DNA of 64,000 nt from Methylophilus sp. DW102 (GTDB lineage: Bacteria > Pseudomonadota > Gammaproteobacteria > Burkholderiales > Methylophilaceae), in NCBI RefSeq assembly GCF_037076555.1, contig NZ_AP029023.1, positions 1,364,001-1,428,000 on the forward strand. The letters run 5' to 3'. Position 1 is the stretch's first letter, and the number at the start of each line of letters is the position of its first letter. Positions 27,862-36,811 of this stretch are shown piece after piece. The translations under genes were made by a program, and so were the position numbers. The notes under the pieces are model-generated. The model made no database searches. It saw nothing but the letters and a program-made list of their open reading frames with translations, and was not told where the DNA came from.

Positions 27862-28463
27862 GGGTAAATCTCCTCAATGCTTGGAATCTGCCCTGGGTCT
27901 TCAGCGTCCACCATCAGCCCCATATAAGCACCAAGGCGTCTAGAAAAGTGGTCTCTGACAAACAATTGTTTGCCGCAGCCATCACATTTTTTGATATTGG
28001 TATGCGCTTCATAAGAGATAGTCTTGCAATGAACACAATAGATAGGCCGAGCTAAGGTGCCAACGAGCTCTTTGATGATGTCACTGTCATCAATGCCATA
28101 TTTGTCAGCCATTTGAGCCACCTGCCAGATAAAGCGCTCAGAGCCTGCCACGTAGATGCGTAAGCCCATGCATGCACTGGATAAATGGGCCTCAAATGCA
28201 ACGAGAGACTCCTCTGTCGTTTCAAACATCAACAGCGCATCCGGTACGACTTTGCTTAAGGGGATGCTGAGATCCTGTTGCACCACGGGGTTTCTGGCAT
28301 AGAGCACTTTGGTAGGGTGCTCTGGATGCATTTGCTGGAATAACTTCATTGCCGCCAGGCCCCCGGCACTGCCTTCAACCAGCACAATATGTGCGTTTGC
28401 TTGTTGTTGCCAGACCAAGGTTGAGTAGACCGGCTTACTTCGAATCCAATATCCGCGTTCCAT
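27858..28463 (-). CDS. dmmA: Dimethylamine monooxygenase subunit DmmA family
   Basis: 201 residues. An N-terminal nucleotide-binding-like half (HIVLVEGSAGGLAAMKLF, ALLMFETTEESL, MGLRIYVAGSERF) is followed by a zinc-ribbon or rubredoxin-like Cys4 (C143, C146, C160, C163). This layout and the position before the reductase and heme subunits match the small DmmA-type subunit of the dimethylamine monooxygenase; its exact job is not settled in what I know. An 85-bp gap separates it from tmm. Confidence 0.8.
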   Translation of the reverse strand: MERGYWIRSKPVYSTLVWQQQANAHIVLVEGSAGGLAAMKLFQQMHPEHPTKVLYARNPVVQQDLSIPLSKVVPDALLMFETTEESLVAFEAHLSSACMGLRIYVAGSERFIWQVAQMADKYGIDDSDIIKELVGTLARPIYCVHCKTISYEAHTNIKKCDGCGKQLFVRDHFSRRLGAYMGLMVDAEDPGQIPSIEEIYP

Positions 28464-28548
28464 GGTATTTTTCCGTTAAATCATATGCTTAATAAGGGTG
28501 CATTTTGCACGGGATGAAGTGAGCACCTTAGAGAGCGTATCGTTTAAT

Positions 28549-29919
28549 TTAAGCCTCTTTCACCGCAGGCAATTCGCTTTTATCGGAGAGATACGCCTCC
28601 AAGGAGTCGTCCAACGCTTCTAGCCAAGGTGTGTGATGGGGTGGGGACATGGTGCCCGTCATCAAGGAGCGATAAGAGTGATCACGGAAAGTCATGATGT
28701 TTTGCTTTTTATGATACTTCCATTCAAGGAAGGTCTTGTTTACCGCAGGAATATCAAATGATGGATAGTCGGTGGCATCTATCAGCTCCTGAATATAGTC
28801 GCCTTGGTAGGTGTACATTTCTTCCGCTGTTTGTAGCGCCAGTTCTTTTTCACGCCATAGCATGCTATGCGCTTTCATCTCGGCTTTTGCCGGTAATTCA
28901 ATACGTCCCAAAATAATGTCTCGCACGTACCAAGCCTGCGCATCAAACATATTGAAGGAATACCACTGATCCTGCATGCCGATATAGAAGAATTTTGGAT
29001 TGTCTTCCCATGCAACGCCTTTATACAGGTTAAGTGGCCAAAGCCGATTGTTGGTTTTTAAGCGTAAATCATCTGCGAGGAATGGAAAGTGATGCAAATA
29101 GCCAGTACACAGAATAATCGCATCCACTTTTCGCGAGCTGCCATCGAGAAAATAAGCAGTATCCGTATCGACTCTGACCAGATTGGGTTTTTCTTCCCAG
29201 TTTTTTGGCCATTTATAATTCATTGGTGCGGTGCGGTAACAGCTGATGATGCTGCGTGCCCCATATTTGTAACATTGCGAGCCTATATCTTCTGCGGAAT
29301 AGCTGCTGCCGACCAATAGAATGTCTTTGTCTTTAAACTCCAGGGCATCCCGGAAATCATGGGCATGCAAGATGCGTCCGCCAAACTTGTCAAAGCCTTC
29401 AAAACTCGGGATTTTTGGGGTAGAGAAATGCCCCGTCGCGCAGACCACGTAATCAAACTCCTCTGCGTAAACGGTATCCGTGGTGTGATCTTGCACAGTC
29501 ACGGTGAACTTCTGAGTCTCCTCACTAAAGATGACATTACGTACAGCCGTATTAAAGCGAATATAATCGCGCACACCTGCTTTCTCAACGCGACCTTTGA
29601 TGTAATCAAACAACACTTCGCGTGGTGGGTATGAGGCGATCGGCCTGCCAAAATGTTCTTCAAAGGTGTAGTCGGCAAATTCCAGACACTCTTTGGGACC
29701 GTTAGACCAAAGATAACGATACATACTGCCATGGACAGGCTCGCCATGTTCATCTGTCCCTGTACGCCAGGTGTAATTCCACAACCCACCCCAGTCGCTT
29801 TGCTTTTCAAAGCACACAATTTCTGGAATTTGAGCGCCTTTTGCCTGGGCTGATTGAAAGGCTCTAAGCTGTGCGAGGCCGCTTGGACCCGCCCCGAGTA
29901 TGGCTATTCGCGTTGACAT
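28549..29919 (-). CDS. tmm: Trimethylamine monooxygenase (flavin-containing)
   Basis: 456 residues from the ATG at 29919 (GGAGAA upstream); an in-frame ATG 37 codons earlier has no support. FAD motif GAGPSG (9-14), FMO-type motif CATGHF (160-165), NADP motif GSSYSAED (204-211). The tyrosine in the NADP motif (Y207) matches the tyrosine reported as important in marine Tmm, and length fits Tmm rather than eukaryotic FMO. The enzyme converts trimethylamine to trimethylamine N-oxide with NADPH and O2. First gene of the tmm-dmmABC operon, divergent from tdm. Confidence 0.9.
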   Translation of the reverse strand: MSTRIAILGAGPSGLAQLRAFQSAQAKGAQIPEIVCFEKQSDWGGLWNYTWRTGTDEHGEPVHGSMYRYLWSNGPKECLEFADYTFEEHFGRPIASYPPREVLFDYIKGRVEKAGVRDYIRFNTAVRNVIFSEETQKFTVTVQDHTTDTVYAEEFDYVVCATGHFSTPKIPSFEGFDKFGGRILHAHDFRDALEFKDKDILLVGSSYSAEDIGSQCYKYGARSIISCYRTAPMNYKWPKNWEEKPNLVRVDTDTAYFLDGSSRKVDAIILCTGYLHHFPFLADDLRLKTNNRLWPLNLYKGVAWEDNPKFFYIGMQDQWYSFNMFDAQAWYVRDIILGRIELPAKAEMKAHSMLWREKELALQTAEEMYTYQGDYIQELIDATDYPSFDIPAVNKTFLEWKYHKKQNIMTFRDHSYRSLMTGTMSPPHHTPWLEALDDSLEAYLSDKSELPAVKEA

Positions 29920-30347
29920 TAGGATTCTCCATAAATCTGATTGATTAGTTTGCGCCGCGTTTAGAAGCGCGATGTCGCTAAAGTAACCTGCTTCACCAAG
30001 ATGAAAAATCCTCATCAAGAAGTACTCCAAATTGGGTAAGTGAGGTTGAGGTCATCCCGTTGATGAGGCCGTGGCTGGAGATGTGTTGAGTGAGTTTTGA
30101 TGACCGCGCATAGGCCAAGCCTTGTTGATACACCGGAATCGCTTGCGCTTATGTATTGTTGACATGGCTGAGTGAGGGCGAAGCCTAATACCAAAGAGGT
30201 ACGCCATGAGGGTAATTGAATCTCATGCCGTCAAAGTCAATATTAGTGCATTGGATAACGGCCTATTGGTGAATATCAACCTATTAATAGATATCCATAG
30301 GATAGGCAAGCTTTTAACTTGGACACTTCGTAAGACATGGTGAATCG
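29920..30347. promoter_or_regulatory. Divergent tmm/tdm regulatory region
   Basis: 428 bp without a supported gene between the divergent tmm and tdm starts. The tdm side (30240-30310) is AT-rich and holds a 10-bp palindrome CTATTAATAG at 30281-30290, nested between CCTATT (30262-30267) and ATAGG copies (30298-30307). These are candidate regulator sites. No sigma-54 consensus was seen. Confidence 0.45.
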
Positions 30348-32672
30348 ATGCAAGCAATCAAAGAACAGCAGTGGGGGGAGGACTATTATTTTGGCGCTTC
30401 CTTCACCAAGCCTATTAGCAAGTACCGTCTGGATGGACAACATGCCATTCAATTATCCCTAAGCGCAGGCGACCGGCTTGAAATTCTAAGCCCAGACCAA
30501 GCGCAAAGCACCGAGTTGATTGTATTGGATGCACATGGCACATTGACACCTGCGTTACTCGACAAGCGTCCGCCAGTCGTCGCGGTAGGTATTCAACAGC
30601 AACTTCAGCAGCGTGGTGCGGCCTCCCAAAGGCTGCGTAATCAATTAAACACTTGGCAGCTGGATGAGTCTTCTTTGCAGCAAGCAATCACAGTGTCAGG
30701 TGCAGAGCATGCCAAATTCACAGCGGCAAATGATTTGACTGTCATGATTGTCGCGGCTGGTCCAAACATGTCTGTTGAAGCGCACACGCCAGTCACCGAA
30801 GTGGACATTACCGTGACTTACGCCAATCTGGCAGAACCACCCTTGCCAGCACCATTGGCGCCAATCAAGCACGAGTTGAGGGTTAGTCGCGCCACGGCAC
30901 AGACCTATGAAGTCAAAAAAGGCGAATGGATCCAGATTATTGATGTGTCTGGCAAGCAATGCTCGGATTTTATTGCGTTTGATAAACAGGCGTTGGCACA
31001 AGGCAGCGTGTTGGGACTGGATCCGACAGCGACCAGAACGGTGATGGGCTTGAGCAATCCTGTACCCGGATTGCACTCACGATACCTTGGTTCGGATCTG
31101 AAACCCATGATAGAAGTGGTGCAGGATACCGTGGGTCGGCACGATAGTTTTCTACTGGCGTGTACCCCCAAATATTACGAGGACAGTGGCTATTTCGGCC
31201 ATGCCAGTTGCACCGACAACTTTAACCAACGATTGGCTCACTATGGCATTGCACCACGGGCTGGCTGGCCAGCGATTAATTTGTTTTTTAACACCTTTAT
31301 TGACGCCTCGGGCGCCGTGCTGATGGATGAACCGTGGTCACGGGCGGGAGATTATATTTTAATGCGTGCTGAGCGAGACCTTGTCTGCGCCTCTTCCGCT
31401 TGTCCTGACGATATTGACCCTGCCAATGGCTGGCATCCGACCGATATTCATGTGCGTATTTACGATGCTGCACAAGACTTTCCCCGCGCCATTGCCTATC
31501 GCAACACTTCTGAGGAGCTGCCTCGCATGACCAAACCTTCTGGTTTTCACCCCCGAACTTCCGCAATGACCAAAAAGTTTATCGACTATGCAGGCTATTG
31601 GGTGGCCACTGAATACGATGGCTGGGGGACGAATGCAGAATATCTCGCCTGTCGTGAACGCGTGGCACTGCTAGATTTGTCGGTGATACGCAAATTTGAA
31701 ATCGTCGGCCCTGATGTGGTGGCTTTTTTGCAGTATGTATTAACGCAGAACATCAGCCGCATGGCCATCGGTGAAATTGCGCACTCGGCGATTTGTCTTG
31801 AAACTGGCGGCATGATCGATGATGGCACCATATTTCGTATGGGAGAACAGGCTTTTCGCTGGTGCTGCGGTGCGGAATACACCGGTATCTGGATGAGGGA
31901 AAAGGCCCATGAAAAAGGCTTTAAAGTCAGCATCCGCAACGCCAGTGCACAGCTAGACAATCTCGCTGTGCAGGGCCCGAACAGCCGCGAGTTGTTAAGC
32001 AAGCTCATTTGGACCCCGGATAGTCAGCCATCGGTTGAAAAACTCAAATGGTTTCACTTTGCGATTGGCCGGCTAGGAGGGGCTGCAGGGGTGCCCGTGA
32101 TGGTTTCCAGAACCGGTTACACAGGCGAACTGGGCTATGAAGTCTGGTGCCACCCCGATGATAGCGAAGCATTATGGGATGCTGTGTGGCAAGCGGGTCA
32201 GCGTTTTCAGATTGCCCCAATGGGCTTGAATGCACTTGACGTCCTGCGCATTGAAGCCGGCTTGAGTATGGCTGAGCACGAGTTTGACCACAGTACCAAT
32301 CCATTTGAAGCAGGCACTGGCTTCAGTGTGCCTTTACATAGCAAACAGGAAAACTTTATCGGTCGTGAAGCCTTGTCGCGGCAAGCGCCAGAGAGCCGAC
32401 ATCGTTTAGTCGGCATGATTCTGCAAGGTGGCGACCCTGCCAGTCATGGCGATCATGTTTATCATGGGCGTTTCCCGGTTGGCATCGTCACCAGCGCTAC
32501 TTATTCGCCATTGATGGGAAAACAGATTGCCATCGTGCGCGTGGCACCCGATTTTTCCAGCATAGGCACGCGCCTGGAAATAGGTAAGCTGGATGGGCAA
32601 CAGAAACGTTTGGCGGGAGAAGTTGTGAAGTTGCCTTTTTATGACCCTAAGCGCGAGAAACTACTCGCATAA
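30348..32672 (+). CDS. tdm: Trimethylamine N-oxide demethylase (DUF1989-GcvT)
   Basis: 774 residues with the Tdm fusion layout: a small N-terminal region, a DUF1989 domain (about 175-385) with cysteines C205, C272, C347 and C351 able to hold zinc (GKQCSDFIAF, FLLACTP, CASSAC), and a complete GcvT-like THF-binding domain (about 405-774; TGYTGELGYEVWC, GLNALDVLRIEAGLSM). In Methylocella this fusion splits TMAO to dimethylamine and formaldehyde, and the GcvT part can trap the formaldehyde on THF. It is divergent from tmm, its substrate supplier. Ribosome site is weak. Confidence 0.9.
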   Translation: MQAIKEQQWGEDYYFGASFTKPISKYRLDGQHAIQLSLSAGDRLEILSPDQAQSTELIVLDAHGTLTPALLDKRPPVVAVGIQQQLQQRGAASQRLRNQLNTWQLDESSLQQAITVSGAEHAKFTAANDLTVMIVAAGPNMSVEAHTPVTEVDITVTYANLAEPPLPAPLAPIKHELRVSRATAQTYEVKKGEWIQIIDVSGKQCSDFIAFDKQALAQGSVLGLDPTATRTVMGLSNPVPGLHSRYLGSDLKPMIEVVQDTVGRHDSFLLACTPKYYEDSGYFGHASCTDNFNQRLAHYGIAPRAGWPAINLFFNTFIDASGAVLMDEPWSRAGDYILMRAERDLVCASSACPDDIDPANGWHPTDIHVRIYDAAQDFPRAIAYRNTSEELPRMTKPSGFHPRTSAMTKKFIDYAGYWVATEYDGWGTNAEYLACRERVALLDLSVIRKFEIVGPDVVAFLQYVLTQNISRMAIGEIAHSAICLETGGMIDDGTIFRMGEQAFRWCCGAEYTGIWMREKAHEKGFKVSIRNASAQLDNLAVQGPNSRELLSKLIWTPDSQPSVEKLKWFHFAIGRLGGAAGVPVMVSRTGYTGELGYEVWCHPDDSEALWDAVWQAGQRFQIAPMGLNALDVLRIEAGLSMAEHEFDHSTNPFEAGTGFSVPLHSKQENFIGREALSRQAPESRHRLVGMILQGGDPASHGDHVYHGRFPVGIVTSATYSPLMGKQIAIVRVAPDFSSIGTRLEIGKLDGQQKRLAGEVVKLPFYDPKREKLLA

Positions 32673-32838
32673 AGCTGATGAGACATGTAGATCCTGTGTC
32701 GTATATGGTCTTAATGCCTTTGTGTTGCTGGGTGCGTTTCTCCGAGATGCATTGTGATGCATACACTGAGTTAGTGCATCCAGCATGGGTGTAAAGGTCT
32801 TCGCCAGACCAATCACTAAGGTCATTGTGATGAGCCAA

Positions 32839-33255
32839 CTAGCGAGGCTTGGCGTTTTTTGAGATGAGCTTATGTAGCAACCACGGCAAGGGTGTTTTGC
32901 TGAGCCACTGCCGGTGGTCGGCCACCCACGGATAGGCTCTGCTCAAGATGGGCCGCAGTATCCGGCTAGACCAGGATCTGCCTATCTTTGTGAAGCCTGT
33001 CACGCTGTATGCCGCGGCAAACACATCGACACCATTGATCCAGCGTCCCATGGCGTCTTGCGCATGAATCCTGTTCATCAGGGCGTCTCGCGTGACCGGA
33101 CAACTGTCAGGTAACTGCATTGCAGTTTGCGAACAGTCGACCAGTATTAGCTGATTGGCAGCATCAGCTTGCTTTAGCGTCTCCATTTCAGTCCGACACA
33201 AGGGACAGGAGGCATCGTAATAAATGGTCAGCGGAAAGGTAATTTGTGAGCGCAT
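32839..33255 (-). CDS. DCC (DUF393) thiol-disulfide oxidoreductase
   Basis: 138 residues with the family signature YYDASCPLCRTEM (C-x-x-C near residue 20) and VDVFAAAYSVTGF. DCC proteins have a glutaredoxin-like redox motif but no agreed function. Flanked by tdm (convergent) and the Zur-like gene upstream on the same strand; a 166-bp gap separates it from tdm. Confidence 0.8.
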   Translation of the reverse strand: MRSQITFPLTIYYDASCPLCRTEMETLKQADAANQLILVDCSQTAMQLPDSCPVTRDALMNRIHAQDAMGRWINGVDVFAAAYSVTGFTKIGRSWSSRILRPILSRAYPWVADHRQWLSKTPLPWLLHKLISKNAKPR

Positions 33256-33378
33256 GATTAAGTTCTCAAAGGGATACTGCTAGATTAAAGTGCCGATGTT
33301 AGCCCTTGAATCCACTCACTTATGAGCACCAAAAATCACGCAAGTTCCCGTGCTCATGGCGTCTACAACACCAGCAGG

Positions 33379-33852
33379 TTAAGCGTGTGCGACTGCAGCC
33401 GCTTTCTGACAATCCGGACACAATCCCTTCAAGCTAATCTCAATATTTGACACCTGATAAGTATCAAAAATCGCTTGTGGAATATGCGCAGCGAGTTCGT
33501 GTATGCATAACACGGTGCCGCAGGACTGGCAGAGTAGGTGGGCGTGGCCGTGGTTGTTGAGCATGCCAGGGGACGTGCTGCTGGGCGTTTTAAAGCTGCG
33601 TTTTGGGCTGTTTAGCTGGTATTTCCAGGCGCGGTCTTCGGTGGATATTTTGTGGATGAGGGCGTTTTCCTGCAACCAGTCGAGGACGCGATACACCGTG
33701 ACCCGGTCGATTTCTTTGACGCCTTGCAAGGCGTTGAGGATTTCAGGCTGACTCAAGGCGGTATGCGAGTTGATCAGCGTCGTGAGCACGGCCGTTCGTG
33801 CTTGTGTAGGGCGTAACCCGGCTTCTATTATCAATTGTTCAGCGGTAACCAT
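33379..33852 (-). CDS. Fur family regulator, probably Zur
   Basis: 157 residues. Winged helix (GLRPTQARTAVLTTLI ... ALQGVKEIDRVTVYRVLDWL), histidines H101, H103, H105 in the hinge, and structural Cys4 (C108, C111, C145, C148). A low-complexity insert (SPKRSFKTPSSTSPG) sits before the hinge, as often in Zur-like proteins. The Zur reading is inferred from this and from the zinc operon with palindromes 15 kb away; Fur or PerR are less likely. It follows selO after 8 bp on the same strand. Confidence 0.7.
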   Translation of the reverse strand: MVTAEQLIIEAGLRPTQARTAVLTTLINSHTALSQPEILNALQGVKEIDRVTVYRVLDWLQENALIHKISTEDRAWKYQLNSPKRSFKTPSSTSPGMLNNHGHAHLLCQSCGTVLCIHELAAHIPQAIFDTYQVSNIEISLKGLCPDCQKAAAVAHA

Positions 33853-33860
33853 GGCTAAAA

Positions 33861-35447
33861 TTATGAACTACACGACAGCATGGAGCAACCCGCCTTTTGT
33901 CTTGCCCAGTCCGGGCGCTTTTGCGCAAAGTGCTCTTTGCCAGGCTGCAGGGTATAAGGGTGTCGTAAGACCTCTAGCAGTTCCAGCAAGCGGCTATTGT
34001 CGCCAGTTGTGGCTAAATCAATCGCTTCTTGAGCCAGGTAATTGCGCAGCACATAGACCGGATTGGCAGCAGCCATGCGGTGCTGGCGTTGCTCTATTGT
34101 TTGCTGGGATTGCGCCAGGCGCTGGCAATAATTCATCAGCCAGGCCTGAATATCCTGATTAAAATCCTGCCAGCCTTTTTGCGTGTAAAAAGCGTTTTGC
34201 AGGGTGCTGACTTGCGGTTGTTGCAGGTCAATTTGCGCAAGCTGGGTGAAAAACAGTGTCTGGTCAATTTCGGCACGGGTCATGAACTCAAAAATCTGAT
34301 TGATGAGCTCGCCATCCCCTTCCTGCCAGCGCTCAAACCCAAACTTGTCAGCGAGGCTACTGGTGAGGGCGCGGAAGTAAGTTTGGTCATAGGTGGCGAT
34401 TCCGTCCGCCAGGCCTTGTGTGGATGGTAACAGCGTACCTAAGGCTTCTGCCAGCCGTTCCAGGTTCCAGCGGGCAATATCGGGTTGGCGGCCAAAGCAA
34501 TAACGGCGCCCTTGTGCGTCGGTGGTGTTGGGTGTCCAGCCAGGGTCAAAATTATCTATCCAGCCATAAGGGCCATAGTCTATGGTCAGGCCCAGGATAG
34601 ACATGTTATCGGTATTCATCACGCCATGCACAAAGCCCACGCGCATCCAGTGCGCGATCATCACTGCCGTACGGGCACACACTTCTTCAAACCAGGCTTC
34701 AATCAGCTCTGGGGCTGGGTCATTCACATCCAGCGTCAGTCCGGTTGACGGCCACCAGTAGGCAAAGTCCCGGTCCAGGGTAAAGCCAATCAGGCGTTTT
34801 AACAGCGCGAATTCTTCACGGCTGGCCAGCAGCTCAAAATGCCCAAAACGCGTAAATGAAGGGGCCACGCGGCAGACAATGGCGCCAGGTTCCAGCTGCG
34901 GATGCCCATCGTAAAACATGTCACGCACCACCTGGTCACCGGTTTTGACCAGGCTTAAGGCGCGCGTGGTCGGCACGCCTAGATGGTACATGGCTTCCGA
35001 GCATAAAAATTCGCGCAAGCTGGAGCGTAATACGGCACGGCCATCTGCCGAGCGCGAGTAGGGGGTCTCGCCTGCGCCTTTAAGTTGCAATTCAAAACGC
35101 TTGCCGCCATGCACTAACTCACCCAGCAAAATGGCACGTCCATCGCCCAACTGACCCGCCCAATGCCCAAACTGGTGGCCGCCATAGCGGGTGGCATAGG
35201 TAAACATGCCGTCCAGCATGCCATTGCCACCCAGCGTTTGTATCAGTTCGCGGTCTTGCATGTCGCTGGCGGTGAGTCCCAGCATCTCGGCCACTTCTGC
35301 GCTATAGACGATCAGTTGCGGATCTTTGACCGGGGTGGGTTGTACGGCAGACCACAGGCAGTCACTGACTTGTCTGGTGTAGTTGTGGCGGATAGGGTCG
35401 CCCGGTAGTTCTCGGACAAAACGGTTATCAAAAGTTAAAGGGCGCAT
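33861..35447 (-). CDS. selO: SelO/YdiU protein adenylyltransferase
   Basis: 528 residues, the full length of the UPF0061/SelO family. Pseudokinase-fold motifs seen: GDGRAILLGEL, FELQLKGAGETPYSR, ADGRAVLRSSLREFLCSEAM, GVMNTDNMSILGLTIDYGPYG, and the end LSCSS, where the terminal Cys replaces selenocysteine of eukaryotic SelO. SelO transfers AMP from ATP to protein Ser/Thr/Tyr and is linked to redox control. The Zur-like gene follows by 8 bp, so the two are likely cotranscribed. Confidence 0.95.
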   Translation of the reverse strand: MRPLTFDNRFVRELPGDPIRHNYTRQVSDCLWSAVQPTPVKDPQLIVYSAEVAEMLGLTASDMQDRELIQTLGGNGMLDGMFTYATRYGGHQFGHWAGQLGDGRAILLGELVHGGKRFELQLKGAGETPYSRSADGRAVLRSSLREFLCSEAMYHLGVPTTRALSLVKTGDQVVRDMFYDGHPQLEPGAIVCRVAPSFTRFGHFELLASREEFALLKRLIGFTLDRDFAYWWPSTGLTLDVNDPAPELIEAWFEEVCARTAVMIAHWMRVGFVHGVMNTDNMSILGLTIDYGPYGWIDNFDPGWTPNTTDAQGRRYCFGRQPDIARWNLERLAEALGTLLPSTQGLADGIATYDQTYFRALTSSLADKFGFERWQEGDGELINQIFEFMTRAEIDQTLFFTQLAQIDLQQPQVSTLQNAFYTQKGWQDFNQDIQAWLMNYCQRLAQSQQTIEQRQHRMAAANPVYVLRNYLAQEAIDLATTGDNSRLLELLEVLRHPYTLQPGKEHFAQKRPDWARQKAGCSMLSCSS

Positions 35448-35578
35448 ATGAAATGGACAATGCCGTGCATCAATAGTGCTTTAATCATAACATTTTCATC
35501 CATGCTAAACTCTGGCGCATCAAATCTCGTGCCTTTGCAGTGTTCGCACAAAACTGTTTTTGAAAGTCGTTTTCCCCT

Positions 35579-36127
35579 ATGAACCATCTGCAAGGTTTAA
35601 GTTTTCAAGACATCAAAAAGTTGAAAGGTGTGCTGATATTTTTTTGTCTGTTTATCGTTATGCAGCAAATTTGGTTGAGTGTTGCCGATACTGGCGTAGG
35701 GGTATGGTGGATCAACGAGGTCATTACCCGGACATTGGCTTTTACGATAGGCTGGCTGGCGGACGAACAAGTGACGGTGGCAGGCAGCCTGCTGACAGGC
35801 GCACATGCCAGCATGAATATTGCCAATGGCTGTGATGGGGTGGACATAATGCTAATGTTGATCGCTGCACTGTTAAGCTCAACATTAAGCCTGCGGCAAA
35901 AGCTGCTGGGTGCCTTATATGGGTTACTGTTTTTATTTTTAATCAATCAACTACGGTTGCTGCTGTTGTTTGAGATATTGCAGCACGATCGCCAGTACTT
36001 TACCTTTACCCACGGTATTTTTGCGCCTTTTTTAATGTTGGGCGCCACCGGAATATTTTATGCATGGTGGCTGGCCGCCTCTACCCAACCTCTGGCGGAT
36101 GATGAGTCCATATGCGCTTTGCAATAA
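35579..36127 (+). CDS. xrtH: Exosortase H
   Basis: 182 residues, about six membrane helices. The exosortase triad is visible: C85 in NIANGCDGVD, R126 in INQLRLLL, H145 in FTFTHGIFAPF. The short form and the next two genes identify the XrtH type, which processes proteins with an IPTL-type C-terminal signal at the inner membrane, by analogy with sortases. It overlaps its partner gene by 16 bp. Confidence 0.88.
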   Translation: MNHLQGLSFQDIKKLKGVLIFFCLFIVMQQIWLSVADTGVGVWWINEVITRTLAFTIGWLADEQVTVAGSLLTGAHASMNIANGCDGVDIMLMLIAALLSSTLSLRQKLLGALYGLLFLFLINQLRLLLLFEILQHDRQYFTFTHGIFAPFLMLGATGIFYAWWLAASTQPLADDESICALQ

Positions 36128-36672
36128 TGTTTTTCTGTTATGTCTTGGGCATTGGGCTGGCGCTCAATGCATTTTTCAGTCCCTGTATCCAGGCACTTTT
36201 ACCACTTTTTAAGGGGCTATTGACTTTGATTGATGGTCATTTCGAGGTGATCTCTGCCCAGGTGACGACAGTAGGCGATGCGCAAGTCATCGACTTTGAG
36301 GTGAGATTGGCAAAGTCTTTCTGGTTGGGAAAGCATTTTATTGAAGTGGACCCCAGCGGCGTTGCGCATGCCAGTACGACGCTGGTGCATCTTTGGCAAA
36401 GCCTGGCGGTATGCCTCGCGCTGATCTTGTCCTGGCCAGAGATCCTTATGCGTAAACGCTTGCTGGCCCTTGCTTACGGGCTGCTAGGCACGCTGCTGGT
36501 GTGGTGCATCGATGTGCCATTCGTCTTGCTGGCGGCCTTGTGGCAAATGATTGATGCGCACTATGGCATTGCAGACTTTTCAATCTTGACTGATTGGCAG
36601 CAGGTACTTGAAAACGGTGGCCGGTTAATATTGGGATTGATGATAGGCTGTTTGGCCATTTTCTTGGCTTAG
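36112..36672 (+). CDS. Exosortase H-associated membrane protein
   Basis: 186 residues with a membrane segment at the N-terminus (FAIMFFCYVLGIGLALNAFF), an external part of about 70 residues, and two to three helices in the second half (LWQSLAVCLALILSW, GLLGTLLVWCIDVPFVLLAAL). Its translation starts inside xrtH, so the products are coupled. This matches the membrane protein that accompanies XrtH in other genomes; no catalytic motif is seen and its role is unknown. Confidence 0.75.
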   Translation: MRFAIMFFCYVLGIGLALNAFFSPCIQALLPLFKGLLTLIDGHFEVISAQVTTVGDAQVIDFEVRLAKSFWLGKHFIEVDPSGVAHASTTLVHLWQSLAVCLALILSWPEILMRKRLLALAYGLLGTLLVWCIDVPFVLLAALWQMIDAHYGIADFSILTDWQQVLENGGRLILGLMIGCLAIFLA

Positions 36673-36811
36673 CTGCTTGAGAGTACAGCGGGGGCTTGCC
36701 ATGGTCCCTCAATACCCGCATCCTGCAGGGCATGGTTCTGCCTTCATCAAGCCTTCATAAATAAAAATTAGCATCTGCAAGCTAATTACAATCTATGCTT
36801 GATATCGCACG

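Noticed and set aside
29919..30030. Longer N-terminus for Tmm
   Set aside because: The 37 extra codons have no ribosome site, and the FAD motif sits at the usual position only from the ATG at 29919.
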